This document shows, in pieces, positions 46,700 to 59,370 of a stretch of 64,000 nt of DNA (positions are counted from its first letter, which is position 1; the number at the start of each line of letters is the position of its first letter). Position numbers and translations under genes: made by a program. The DNA comes from Stratiolaelaps scimitus (taxonomy: Eukaryota > Arthropoda > Arachnida > Mesostigmata > Laelapidae), in assembly GCA_019614645.1 (NCBI GenBank), contig JABWDB010000016.1, forward strand, positions 806,001 through 870,000, given 5' to 3'. Under the pieces are notes generated by a model. The model had not been told where the DNA came from and ran no database searches. It saw only the letters and a program-made list of their open reading frames with translations.

Positions 46700-49600
46700 C
46701 AACGCTCATCGGTAGTTATTAGATAATTGGCCATATGATAGAGATAAACTGCAGATATTTTCCACATCTTCTCACGCTTACGTATGTGCGTCTTGAAGTC
46801 GCTTTTATGTTGAAATCGTTTGAAGCCCACGCTTGCACACGTTGAATAAGCCATTGTAATAGATACGGAAATGGGATAGACCGCTGAAGATCACTTCGTA
46901 TTGAATAAGACCCAATCGAGGCTATCCGTTTAGATTTAAATGCGTAATAGGATTATTGAGAATATGCACATACCACCGTTTTCTTAAAATGAATTGCTTT
47001 GTTTTGTGCCAACGAAATGACGATCACAAATAGAGATTTACGTAACTCACCTACAACAACTACTATTGAAATAGCATTTAAATGGACTCGAACGTTTATC
47101 CCGCATGCAAAGTACGTATTTTAGCGAGCTGAACAATTGGTGTTTGCATTTGCAAAGTTGGCGGTTTTCGAGATAATGCCAATTTCTACGTTCGAGGGCC
47201 GAAAGATCTCCGAACTCGTTTTCGCTCATTCTGCACCTGATTAGTTTGGTGTTTCTTTCTTTAAATTGCTAGTTTTTTGTGGGGATGATGCTGATGATGG
47301 GTGCTGTATTCTTAACGGCTAATATTGACATTTCGATGTGTTATTTTTGTTCTTAGGCTTCCTCTGAAGCAAACGTCTGAAACACTTAATAATTGCAAAT
47401 TGGTCGAAGCATACGCACGAAGGTCACACGTAAAATATTGGACATTGGGCTTGTAGCACTAGTGACGAATGCTGCTTTCACATGAAGCATATATCCTGCC
47501 CTGGAATATAACGGTCCAAGTTGGGGACTCGTTGGTTTAGATTGGTGCCATGAATATTGATAGGTCATTCAGTTGGAGCTTAAAGCAACCACAGGATCAT
47601 TTAGCTACCTTAAGTAGATTGCGTTGATTGGATAACGAAGCGATCCTGCGGAAACAGGGTAAGATTAGATTGTGTTCTCAACTCCTTAAATTAAAGGAAG
47701 TCGGATGTTTGTTATTAATTTATCGAATTCCAGCTTCATCCTTGAGCTTCCAGTAGTTGCCGGTACAACCTTGAATAGAAAAATCTCAATTTCAATGGAT
47801 ATTAACACGTGTGGCGTTCCACTTACGGCAGAGTCAATTTAGCCTGGATAGAGATGATTTACACATGTGGAACATTCAACGCCTTCAACAGTGGATGCAG
47901 AAATGTGTTACACTCATCAATGTATTTTAGTATATACTGGCCCAAATCGCAAATGCACTGCAATCTAACTTTCTGAATACAAAGGCGTATCTATTATGTA
48001 CTAGATGAATAGATAGAAGTTCATGATTCTTTATCTCAGCAAACAAACTAGCTAAAACATGATGCGAATGAATAAATCAGACTTAAATTACATCAACATG
48101 ATGTTATGCGAGTCTGGAGTAGGGGGTCAGCCTTGGTCAGACTCACGGTCTAACCTTACTGTATATTTGTCACGTTCCATACAGGCACCTGAGAAAGATA
48201 GCCAGGGATCGCCGGTTTAAGCTGATACCCATTGCGTAATATACAACATACCATACAAGCTATGTTGGAGATCGGAACCTCAACCAATATATTCGATTAA
48301 GTAAGTAAGTAGACGGATCCAACAAAAAATAATGTCCACAATGTATATATACACTGTCCCATCTAGTTGCTATATTTATGTTGATATATTCAATATCGTA
48401 TCGGTATATTATAAAGCACATACAACAACATGTGTATGTATAGTAAATAAGAAAGGTTTATAAAATGCAAGACAACACAATCGATATTTAGTGTAACTGG
48501 CATCGATCAATGGACACGATATGGATAAAATAGACATCATTAAACAACTCCTCTTCCATTTGTGGACATCGTAATCTTTGATAATCGTTTCGAGCGTCGA
48601 GCGATCGGTAAAGCCAGAATAAGACTTGTTATTCACTCTTCTCGTTGATGAATGAGGCAACGGTAGTAACGCACAAATACGACAGTGGTAATTACTCAGT
48701 AATCAAGCGTCTTCACATCATCATTAGTATGAAATATAATTAACAAGGGGTATATATATATATATATATATATCGTCAGTTCGTACCACACTGATGTCCG
48801 ATGTCCACAGCAATAGATGTTCATATATATAATCTTGAACATCCTATGTTCCACAATTATTTTCATGTATTCTTAGGAACCAATTATAGCTAGGCTAACA
48901 GTCAAGTATCGCTTCGCGGATTTCTGTGCCGCACTGCCAAGTCTACAGATCGTCTAATTGGTCTAACCAGACGTTGATTGCTATGGCAAACCTGTAAAAA
49001 AGGGGCTTAACTCAGCTTCCCCAATTTCGTGAGTTGTGAGCCGTATAGACTAGACGGACTGAGACGGACCACGGGGGTAGTTACCGTGGATTATAAGTTG
49101 TGTCAGCAATGACCAGATTGACGTCTCGTTATATGAGTAACGTGGTCTCCGAACGGTCAGACAACGCCTTGTTTGCTATTCAAAGCTGAACGTTTCCTTC
49201 GACTTTATTTACTGACATATCTCAATAACAAATATAAATATTGAAGAATTGTGAAGAATCAAGCTAATCGAATATAAGTAGAATATTTACTTGTGTACGG
49301 AGATTAATTAATCCGTTTCAATGTAGTCAATGGAATTACCAGTTAGTTCCCCCTGGGAGTTCTAGAAAAAGGAGGCAAGCTTTGCATCGATGTGTAGCTA
49401 ATTGGCATTTGCTAAATGCATGCTATGTCTTCGTTTACCTCGGTATCTGCTGGTATGCAATAGTTGCTAAATGATGAAAGATGACAATTTAGAAGTTATA
49501 GAGTTATAGTGCTTTATATAAGTTATAGTTGATATAGATTTTGGATATACACATATCTATATATATTGTTATAATGGCGTGGGGATAAGCGGCATGTCGG

Positions 49601-49940
49601 CAGTCGATAAACTTGAAATAATTGAAACGTAATCTGACAGGTTGCAAAATTTGGAAGCGGTTCATTCGCAGCAAGCACCGATGGCCCAGGCCCGCCTTTA
49701 TGTGTTGCATTTGCGTACACTTAATTCTCGTCATCGTGTAATGTAGCACGTCACCACCCCTGTGCCCAAAGTGACACGAAGATGGATTCTTGCTGGGTCA
49801 CAGATGGACTACTAACGCTTAATAGGATAGTGTTACACCTATCATTGGGCCCCGCAGCTCCTTTGCTTCAAAAATGAAGACAGGAATGATCATCTATAAT
49901 AATACTCTATAGTACTACGAGCAGATATCGACTTGCTGTC

Positions 49941-49996
<56 letters not shown>

Positions 49997-50032
49997 GGGA
50001 ATAAAGTAACTGTCTGTCTACTATAGGTCTAA
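46700..50032. other. Noncoding AT-rich DNA, possible intron
   Basis: I recognise no exon. (TA)n runs lie at 48749-48773 and, the longest of the window, at 49944-49995, where the run is bounded by CTACATA and TATGTAG so that the whole is palindromic. Confidence 0.5.
49944..49995. repeat. (TA)n microsatellite, longest of about twelve
   Basis: About 50 bases of pure TA repeat. Others lie at 687-708, 1259-1281, 2037-2062, 18204-18236, 35940-35970 (interrupted), 44141-44163, 48749-48773, 50783-50820 (interrupted), 50873-50895, 56850-56875 and 62643-62674. They are spread evenly and are mostly 20-30 bases long. Confidence 0.95.
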
Positions 50033-50118
50033 CGCGGATTGCTGTTTGTGATGACAGCATTTGAGCGTTGGTCATTTGGTAGCGTGGACGACAGCACCGC
50101 TGGCATCGTGTCCACCAC

Positions 50119-50400
50119 AGGTGATTATCGAACAGACCATCGCTCAAATTGTCAATACAATATTAATGAGAATCGTGAGAAGACACAGCAAACATGGAAG
50201 CAAGGTAAACAAATGTTTCTCTCGGGCCCAATGTATCACCGACTGTTTATTTAGCCAAAAATGGTTACGCTGCCAAATCGATGATAACTGCCGTAGTGAC
50301 GGCAAATATTACGAATCGAATGGAATCGCCTGCTATTGTAGTGTAGCCGTATGTCAGACTGCATCAATGTACAGAGCGCGTACTTGGCTTGCCCTGATGA
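50119..50400 (+). CDS. Ambiguous coding-like region, cysteine-rich in one frame
   Basis: A possible acceptor (GTGTCCACCACAG|GTG) at 50119 opens a frame with the helical segment VIIEQTIAQIVNTILMRIVR. Basic residues (RRHSKHGSK) and a cysteine-rich stretch follow. In that stretch the spacing is C-x5-C-x3-C-x8-C-x5-C-x13-C-x-C, from NKCFSRAQC to ACYC (~50213-50332). C-x3-C with C-x-C is the hallmark spacing of CS-alpha-beta peptides such as defensins, and R-x-x-R before it could be a processing site. Against this, a donor (GCAAG|GTAAAC at ~50205) and an acceptor (TTTATTTAG near 50256) would splice part of the stretch out, and the frame continues past the last cysteine without a stop. No signal-peptide exon was found. 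Confidence 0.3.
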
Positions 50401-50559
50401 TGTGTCAAAAAAATCCAGGATGGACCCACTGCTACGGAAGTCAATATTTATTTCTAAAGATTAACACAATGAATATAGGTAAATGTATCTTTTTCGGTGG
50501 TAGGATAATTATTTGTCTATTTTTTAATAATGACAATCAGCGTGCAATAAATTGAACAC

Positions 50560-53500
50560 TGGTCGATATTGAAGTACAGCTGATTTGGACAGTTTTCACA
50601 ATACTATCGGGAAGAATACGTTACTTTGGGTTGCTCCACATGCACAATATATATCTTTAGTACATCATAAAATTGTGATAATTGCCTGTACGTAAACAGT
50701 TCGTGTTCGTTAAGGTCAGAAAATGGTTTTAGATAGGACTTAAGTAGAAAGCAAGTAATGTATAAATAGTAGATCTGTGGTTATATATATATATAGAATA
50801 TATATATATATATATATATGTAAGCAAGGATCTACTCTTTATCCATTTTGCGGGAATTCACAAGTTGGTTCTACATATATATATATATATATATAGCCTC
50901 GCAACCTGGCGTAGGTCTATTTAGCGGTAAATGCGGTCGACAAATTTGCAATAGATGGTAATTAGGTCAGTATATAAGTGCACATGATCGAGTCATATTA
51001 TTGTATATTTAGTTCCCCATTAACTCTATCTTAGAAAATGTGATAATTAGCTTGGCAAATTAGAAGTCGGGAATCACCAAGTTGTTCAACTGCTTCCAAT
51101 TGCCCGATGGAAATAAAATGGCTTAAAAGCGCACCGCGTCAAGGCTTTGAGATGTAGAACTGGAATAGAATTTGTACGCTTAAATATGAACGATTTGTCG
51201 CAGACATGAATGGCCGCTCGACAAGAGGATGTTCCTGTCAGCGTTTCTTGCTCGCGTAAACATAGTCTGCTGCCTCAACATCCAATTTTGCCAACATCGC
51301 TACTATAACGGACACATTTACCTGTCCGAATAGCCATCAGTAGACGCATTTAAGTCGTTTACAGTGGATATATTTAACCTGTGTAAGTTGTCGGTGCAAT
51401 CAAATACGTGTGCCCATCATGAATGCAAACAGCTGGAGGCTTTTGGAAATGCGTGTCAATAATTTTCGGCACGCATGAGTTACGATGTAGGCTCGAGAGT
51501 GGACTATATAAAAATGTAGAATGTTGACGTTTTAGTCTGGCGAATTTATGTAGGCACGAAACTGAGCTGCTTAAAAAGATATTGGAGTTAAAATATGGGT
51601 CAAGCATAGCCTTAGATCAGGGAGCACTTATTCATGATTGAATCGTAGAGTTTTCGTAATTAGGGAGGAATTATGACATCGTGTCTCTTCGATTCGATAG
51701 ACGATGCACTAAGCCAATATTCATGTGTCGAGATACTGGTTCTTCGATGCTAATAACTACGTTAGTCACCATGCCAACCAAAGATATATAGTAACTTGAG
51801 CCTTGCGTTGAGACTAAAAGTAACCAGATGCCGTATCACATTTGGTATCTATATACATATATATATGTATTGACCGGGCCCGTGTGTTACAACTAATGAC
51901 GACGTCCAAACTAAGCGACGGCCGTAAGTTAGCTATTCCGCTCCTAGACGGTGGTATACGTGAGTTGACTTGGGTTAGATTGCTTTACCTGTTTGACATG
52001 TCAGCTAGAAGTGAGTCTGAGGTCTTCGGCACTGAACATTGTCACTCATTTTCGATGCAACCATTGCGCTGCGACTATTTCCATACGGCGCACGGTTCGG
52101 TACGCCTTATTATGATATATGAAGCACTTAAGCCCCATTTCAATAATATATATAAATTAGTCCGCTTATTACTTTTTATTCTTTAAATTTTACTAAAACC
52201 CATACCGACTGTTTATCTGCTCTGATTTAAAGTGAGTGTGCGGATCTAAGCATCGCTGAATTTGTCAGGTCTTGCCTCTTATGATTTGAATTTTCGATGG
52301 CCTGTAATGATGCTATCCCTTTAAAATGTTATTTATAGATGCAACTGACCATTATAAACTAACTTGTGAACGTATCATCCTACTGGATCTTCTGTGTAAA
52401 CACTGCGTAAGAAAATTTAAAAACTAGCCATAGAAGCCGTCTTGCCAAATGGCGCTGGCACGAACGGCAATTAACAAGAGGAAATTTCAAGACTGCAATG
52501 AAAACATCTGGCTATAGAAGACCAGTCTGGTTATCACCTGACCTATTATCTACCGTTGAAGATATACCTACATACTATTATATAACATACCTCATCGATG
52601 AACAGCCCGTTCTATTGTTACAGAATAAGAATCGAATCTAATACCATTACTCGCTTATTTGTATATAATAAGTATACCAAACACACTACTGTTTGATTCT
52701 CTCGTAATCGATGACTTCACTTCTATCGTGGCTAGCAGCTATCGAGCTAACGTCGCATACGAGCGGTAATGACCTTTTGAACTATAGTCGTCGCTAATAA
52801 CGCCATTGTCCTCGGGCATTGAGCCAAACAAGCTTCATAGATAATTGGACGCCAGATAAGTATCGGGGAGAGAACCGTCACCATTGACACGGTGTGGACA
52901 CACCCGTGTCACAGGTGTATCGAATCAATCAATGACCAGAAGTTTGAAATACTTGAAAGCTTACGACCACTTTATATTGTCTATGCTTATTCTGTGTGTG
53001 TGTGTCATGCCATAGTGGTCACGTATTTTCAACTATGTGACATTGTAAATTCCCTTATTGGCACTGTAACAGTGAAATTATTCTGTTCGAGGCGCAGAAG
53101 TATTTGTTAGCAGAACAGTATTTGGTTGTAGACTTACTGACTTCGTTCCACGATCCATTTTGATGTGGGTAACGCTACAAGACCACTGTATGATGCACGA
53201 AGCTGAATGTTGGGATAGCGGAAACAAACATGATCAGAAACGAACCCATGTTGAACAACATGACTCAGTGTTGCGCCATGCAAGCTTCATTTCAAGTGGA
53301 AGGTACTGAGGAAACGTATACATACCCACGTATACAAATCGATATAGCAGATAGATACAATAACGGTTTTATTTGATCTTTATTGACAGTCTGCAAGAGA
53401 AGAGTTACGTGAAGATAAGAGATGTCGCTCATAAAAGGCTCTCCAACCTGTGTTTCATCGATTTTCTGTTTGGAGTGAATCACCCCAATTCTTCGCACAC

Positions 53501-54357
53501 TTTCTGAGTGTCCGCAATGTGATTATGATAGTTCGGCTAGATCGTCTACTTGTAAAACAACATGTAAGCGAAACAGGCGACATTGTTAGACTATCTAGAT
53601 CGATAATATTTTTGTCATTCTGGGAGACGAACCCGCAATCGACGCAAGGTCAAAGTTGATTCGTTTCCTTTCTAGTAAACGGCCAAAGGTAATTGGCCGT
53701 TTCGTTAGTCATATCCCCCCTGCCTATTGTTATTGACATAATTATGTTTTGCAGAATCATTTCGCGAGAATATAATGATAATCACATGACCGATGCTATT
53801 TGTTCGACCCGTACCTCTCTTGTTATCGAAAATCCTTGGCTCCAATTGTGATTCCAACCAATCCCTGGTTCACTCGATGAATCAGTCAGTCAGTCAATCG
53901 GCTATGTGAAGTGCACATGTGACACAAAGCTTTCACAGGCATCGTCGTTTTGTTGTTCTGTCAGCATTTATTTTTCTAGTTTTAGTTCTCTGGGTCAGTC
54001 TCTGCCAGCTGTAACAGCCAATCGGTGGGTAATAGATATTTACATTGGTGATTCGTCCCAACACCGGTGACGTCTATTTGTCCTTTAGCGTAAAGCGTTT
54101 TGTTCAACAAGGTTCAATGAAAGTGTTGTTCACAGACGAAGATCGCCACCCTTGAGGATAAGTGTCGCGGTTCGCTTCTCCACATTCGATGTTTGTTGAG
54201 TAGCCACGTTGTTCACAGCATCTATTATGTATTCGCATTCTTCTTTTTCTCGGATAATGAAGAATAACAAAATCAATTAGCTACTACTACTACGCTTCAC
54301 CAGCGCTATGAGCCGTATAATATAAATAATAAGCGTATTCAATCGATTTTCGTGTTG
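50560..54357. other. Noncoding DNA
   Basis: No recognisable exon. A plus-strand open frame at 51842-52186 has two donor-like sites (GGCC|GTAAGT near 51926 and ATAC|GTGAGT near 51960) but no family match. A perfect 10-bp inverted repeat (AAACGGCCAA, six-base loop) lies at 53677-53702. (TA)n runs lie near 50783 and 50873. Confidence 0.45.
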
Positions 54358-54361
54358 TCTG

Positions 54362-54535
54362 TTCCATTTAAAGTAACACAGACCACTTTTTTCTACCCAT
54401 GATTTCCTGGGCTACGTATATAGTAACGATCTCATGAATCATTTGAGGTCTCAGAAATCATTACATGCCATCATTGTTTTCTGTATTCGTCGAGTGGACG
54501 TATTCTCTGTTGTTCCACATTTTATATTTTCCATA
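54362..54535. repeat. Diverged direct repeat, copy 1
   Basis: It begins TTCCATTTAAAGTAACACAG and ends in an AT-rich TTTTATATTTTC, and is matched by 55504-55687. Conserved blocks include TTTCCTGGGCTACGT and CATCATTGTTTTCTGTATTC. The copies differ by substitutions and a few small gaps. On the minus strand copy 2 is open as a reading frame while copy 1 has several stops, so coding origin is not excluded. Confidence 0.75.
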
Positions 54536-54633
54536 TGATAATTACATGATATCTGCTGAACTATCGCTCTGCTGAAGGTATTGCCTGACGTACACAATGT
54601 GCATAGGTCAGCGGTTAAAACGATTACCCCCGA

Positions 54634-54885
54634 CTAACTATAGATCTCTCCGATTTTCGATCCACTGAGGGCAACTTTGATAACCTTTTTGATAATTGAG
54701 GGCAACGAAATGTGCATAATATCTTCGTTCCTCAATATGTATAGCTTAAGTCTAAACCCAAGGGGAGTATCACCACAAGCTGGCGGCAGGTGGCAGTAAA
54801 TGTTGGTCCAGGCTGCCGGCATTAGCAGGGCAACTTTTAACCAACCGACAATAGAGCAACCCTGCGCCACATCTATTTCTGTTCT
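54634..54885 (-). CDS. Coding-like stretch, unrecognised
   Basis: The minus strand, after a possible acceptor (TTGCCAGAACAG|AA), reads IDVAQGCSIVGWLKVALLMP, then AAWTNIYCHLPPACGDTPLG, then more than 40 further codons before the stop. The composition looks coding in its first half. I know no family match and no ATG lies near the start. It may be an exon of an unknown gene or a transposon piece. Confidence 0.25.
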   Translation of the reverse strand, partial: RTEIDVAQGCSIVGWLKVALLMPAAWTNIYCHLPPACGDTPLGFRLKLYILRNEDIMHISLPSIIKKVIKVALSGSKIGEIYS

Positions 54886-55135
54886 GGCAATGAAATAAAT
54901 CATTGCAATGCAAATATTGTATGTATGAATAATTCTTAACTTAACAAAGGTCGTCCTTGACCTCCGTAATATAACAGTTTATTAGTGATGCGGTACTTTT
55001 TCTATATCCAAAATATTGCACATTGAGATCAATACACTCATATGTATAATAATGTATTAGCTTGAGAGTCAACGAGACATATAGGTTATTCGCACGTATT
55101 CGATCCGCATTGTTGCACATTTCCATTTAAAAGGG

Positions 55136-55200
55136 GTCCGTCTTATGAAGTGATATGAAATAGGTTCTATAGACGTTAAATGTTTAAGACCGAGAGTCCG
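55136..55200 (+). repeat. Interspersed repeat family, copy near 55.1 kb
   Basis: GTCCGTCTTATGAAGTG (55136) and AGACGTTAAATGTTTAAGAC (55171) are spaced and ordered like the parts of the copy at 35440-35500, with a ~5-base shorter gap. It is more diverged than the 35.4 and 42.5 kb copies. Confidence 0.6.
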
Positions 55201-55503
55201 CCGGAAGAAAAGCAGCTTGAAAAATGGTGAAACGCGGTGCAACGTTGGCACAATTTCCGAGACCTTGCCCAGTTGACATATATGTCATATGCTTACAATT
55301 ACAAAAATCTTGTCAAATTATTTACCTTTGGGACGTACCTATCTGCGTCAATAGGTAGCTCTATTTCGTAGAGCTTCTTCCTTTGTTGTATTTACGTACC
55401 TGGACAAGAATAAGGCAAATGTAGAGATACAGTGATACAGATATATATGTTTTCGCGTTTCTCCAGCTTGATTTATGGGTTTCAAACCACGATGACTTGG
55501 TTT

Positions 55504-55687
55504 ATTCCATTTAAAGTAACACAGACCGCTTTTGCCATTTCTGCTACTCGTAATTTCCTGGGCTACGTGGATATTAACTATTCCATTAATTATTATGAGG
55601 TCTCCGAAGTCCTCACTTGTCATCATTGTTTTCTGTATTCGACGAGTGGACGTACTCTCTGTTGTTAAATATTTTATATTTTCATAT
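55504..55687. repeat. Diverged direct repeat, copy 2
   Basis: Second copy of the repeat at 54362-54535, in the same orientation and 1142 bases away. On the minus strand it is open and reads TSEDFGDLIIINGIVNIHVA, then GKSGLCYFKWN. That is longer than expected for a random frame, but I recognise nothing in it. Confidence 0.75.
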
Positions 55688-55699
55688 TTCATGTTCATT

Positions 55700-58130
55700 C
55701 ATATTTTCATGTTTTTAGAGAGAGAAAGGGAGAGATGGTTGGGAGTAGAAAACACCCACGGACGAACTCATTAAAGGCTCCGGAAATATGTGTGCGCCCT
55801 GAAGGTACGCTCATTGTAGATCTGCTTCGCTTCGGTGAATGTTCTTGGACACCGATGCCACTTAAGCGCAGCTTGGTGAATAGGAGCCCTCTAAGGGTTT
55901 AGGAACACAAAGCATCGGATATGATTACTATTATTATCATTATCCCAGTCACACGTTCGTGTTATTATGTGGTGGAAACCACAATATCCGGTCAGCCTAA
56001 ATGACGCTACTCATAAAGGATGCGTATACTTTGTAGCAGCCACAAAGAGGTTGGTTGATGCGCTTGAATGAGATGAGCTCAACGTTGTTCAAGCATGACC
56101 TAAATGCAGGTTTTTTCATAACAGAAATATAAGAGCAGGACATCTAGCACGGAACGATAAAGGCAAGCCTTTTTCCCGAAGTTGTTCATTAAACAGATAA
56201 TGATAGATTTATTCTAAAGAATCAAAAATAAGGGGTCATTGTGCACATATCGACAAGCGTTGACAAAAATAATAAATGCGCCTTTGTTTTACTTCAACTC
56301 ATCTTAAAGTTGCCATTTCTTAGACTATTTAGATGCATGAAAATAATTATTTGCTTACTATTGCATCACTAGAATTCAGTTATCATTATACAGGTGCAAG
56401 ATATATAATAGAATATTATAGCGATGATTCAATGCTCGTGGCGCAGAGGGTGTTGCTGGCTGAATGGAAAATTCGCATCAATTCTCCCTGGTGACACCCA
56501 AAAGCAAACATTAGCACAAGCGCAACGTTCGCTGTTATCAACATACGTCAGGAATATTCATTGCCGCTCTCTCATTAATCACTATGCGCCAAACGTGGTT
56601 GCGGTGAGGTGATCTGCATCTTTCTCGCGCCGTCTTGTCTGTACTTTTTTGCCTTTATTTCTTCGACAACAGCCACTATAATCTATCTGTAGTAATAGTC
56701 GTATCGGCATATATATTCTCGAAGCCCGTTGCTACTTGACAGCCAGCTTAGTTAACTGTCGAAGGCAGCCAATAAAAAATGAAACGCTACATACGATTAT
56801 AACGCAGCTAATATAATCGTTTCTCGTTGAACAACGAGCGGCAATACGTACCTATATATATATATATATATATATACATCTATAATATCTATCTATTAAC
56901 ACGTTCAAATAAATTATATCGATTTTCTTTCGCCCATTTCGCGTTCTTTCACTGTACCTGCTCTCTTGTGTGCCTCATTTTATAGTGGTTTATCATTATC
57001 GTAATAAATTCATGGAGCATCAAAATGAATCACGTCGCTGCTATTGATACAAAGGTATGTGTATGCAGGAAAATTGATGAGAAAGCGATTTATAGCGAGT
57101 GCGCATAAGGCGAAGGTGTTGTTCTTACCAGAACAACTCGAAATAGAATCGTAGAAATGTTCCACTACACTTTCAGCAGGGTTGGAAGAGTCACATAATT
57201 AATCGTGTACGCGTGAACTTTGTCTTCATTTTCAGAGAAAGCCTGAAAATTTGAGCGGCCTTGCAGTCAAGTAGACAAGCTGAGTAATTGAGCAAATCTA
57301 AATTAGCTGTCGGTTGATTGTGTAAGTCACGAGATATAACACACCTACCGCTTTGCAGTCCCAAAGCTGACTACGTGCACATATCTCACAGCGTGAGACT
57401 TTCTGGATGTATTCGTATTTATGTTTATAAAACAAAGCATAATTACATCTCCTGTTAGTCATCTATGTACCTTCACCTTTATGAATAGGCAAGTAAGCCA
57501 AAATATTAGGGATATCTCGGGTATGATTAGACGGTTTCTCAGATAAGAATGTCAGTGTAAGAACATTGAGTCTATGATACAAATATTCCCTCAACGATAG
57601 CTCACCTTTCAATGTCAACTGAATTTAATGTGAAACAAGGGTGCGTCTAGATATCTGAGCTTTCAATTTCATCAACAAGCTACTGGATCTTCAACCGAAT
57701 TATTAGATTATGTTTCGTCCCGATGTTTGTTAGCTTTTCCAATTTCACCCTTACATTCCCGTTCAAAATAGCCTTGTTCCATACGGCCTGAAACGTAATC
57801 GGACCAACTAAATATAGCTGCCAGTAAATTCTATCGAAAGTATGATATTTCCTCTCATTTGATGAAAAGAAATAATATTTTATCTGGTATGTATCTTTAC
57901 AAAATGTATTGAGAAATCCCCGCGGTGATATTACCACCATATACGTCGAGTCGTGTGATGCATACAAAGTTGACCTCTCTATACACTTAATTTGTTATAT
58001 ATACGATCCTATTATACATTCATATTATACATATATGCATGACCCTTCTAGTGCGCGAGGAGGCTGACTCGGACAAGACTGTGGTCGCTTATCTGTGAAA
58101 AGTGTAATAGTCACCCTATATTTTTTGCTT
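55700..58130. other. Noncoding DNA
   Basis: No recognisable exon. An ATG frame at 56424-56609 ends near a donor-like site (GTTGCG|GTGAGG), and a second frame there (from the ATG at 56432, MLVAQRVLLAEWKIRINS) meets a donor-like CCTG|GTGACA. The minus-strand frame 57680-57967 has coding-like composition. None could be tied to a gene. Confidence 0.4.
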
Positions 58131-58248
58131 TTACAAAATTCAGTTGTCTACTTATCACTGAATAAAGAACTACATTCATAGATTCAGTTCACTTCACAGG
58201 AAGAGAGAAAATGCATAGCTCAAGTAGTCACCCAAGCTGAAGGAAAGT

Positions 58249-58667
58249 GCTGTTTGGCCCGCCCTTTTATTTAAAGTGGTTAAAGGTATATTTTGCATGG
58301 ACACCAGTCCTCACCACTAAGATATTTGCCTGGTAGTGTTAGACTCTTACTGACCAAACCCAGAAGCGATTTTGAGTTGGGGCACTGACCAGGACTGTCA
58401 AAAGTATTACTTCAGTCAGTGCCTTGCAGGGACCGGCACTTGATTCCAACCATGTCCTATTCCCCAGTTCCTCCTCTGGGGCGAACCTTCCCGCATAGCC
58501 GCAGCGGGTTTTTTTTCTTATCGTGTTGGGCGGTTCATACCAACACTAGTGTGGAACTCACAAACCGCACTAAACCCGCATACCTCCCCTAGATGGCTCG
58601 AAAAGCTTAAAGCACTACTTCGACTGAAGCCGCAGCGGGTGAATTCCGGGAAAAGGCTGTTTGGCCC
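58249..58667 (+). repeat. Segment with two nested pairs of 12-bp direct repeats
   Basis: GCTGTTTGGCCC occurs at 58249-58260 and 58656-58667, and GCCGCAGCGGGT at 58498-58509 and 58629-58640. The stretch between is richer in GC than the flanks, and a T run lies next to the inner repeat. It lies just upstream of non-LTR endonuclease remnants, so it may be an old element's leader or a separate insertion. An open frame from 58661 to 58909 (MAPDDAGMTWVNALVMLRNG) reads coding-like but is not recognised. Confidence 0.45.
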
Positions 58668-59149
58668 CTGACGACGCGGGGATGACTTGGGTTAACGCTT
58701 TGGTGATGCTCAGGAACGGTTTAAATCGCTGCTCAAAGGTCATTGGGGAGCCGTTTGAAACACCTGTGTCTGCCTGGACGAAGGATGCTATTCTCTCGAT
58801 CTCCTTCGAGACGATCGGCCACCTCGTACAGTCGACGTTGTTACCGCGCGTTTCGGTGTTGCTCTTATCCCTTACAATAGTTAAAAACTTTTTAAAAAAA
58901 TGTACAACATAAGCATAAAATTTAACTTACCTATAAAAAGTTAGCCACCAAATGCGTTTGTTGGTGATTGCGGTCAAGGCAGTCAGTTTATTCTCGCATT
59001 TAACCGCTCTACACACTTGAAAATTGGGGGGAAACGATCGAATTCAGAGAATTCACAAGCGCACCAGGAACGAAATAATAATACCCACCAGACACAGACA
59101 CACACTCGCTTGTCGCAGCAACGAAATACCGGATAGTGAATGATAGTGA

Positions 59150-59370
59150 ATGCAGTGTTAACCATATATGAGCATGCGGAGATGATGCAGATGTCGGTCA
59201 TGTGTTTAGTGGAGACCTATCGAATTATGGCCGCTGAAGTGTCATCACAGGTTCTCGGTAGACACAGACGAGATAGAGCAACGCGCGGTGGCGGTGTTCT
59301 TGTCTTGGTGCGAAATGGAATCAAATGTCTGCCGGTTACAATAAACGAGCAGAACTGTAAATTGCAGGTA
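59150..59370 (+). pseudogene. Non-LTR retrotransposon endonuclease fragment
   Basis: The frame reads MCLVETYRIMAAEVSSQVLG, then RRDRATRGGGVLVLVRNGI. The E-T box, an R-D-R, and a GGGV-(L/I)-x-x-(V)-R strand in that order are typical of the apurinic-type endonuclease at the N-terminus of non-LTR retrotransposon ORF2. The match fades after NEQNCKLQV and no RT follows directly. It is a truncated, inactive fragment. The RT fragment at 60540 may be from the same insertion. Confidence 0.65.

Noticed and set aside
48749..49995. Tandem (TA)n tracts considered as a CRISPR-like or satellite array
   Set aside because: The spacers are irregular and unrelated, the repeats are pure dinucleotides, and the genome is eukaryotic.
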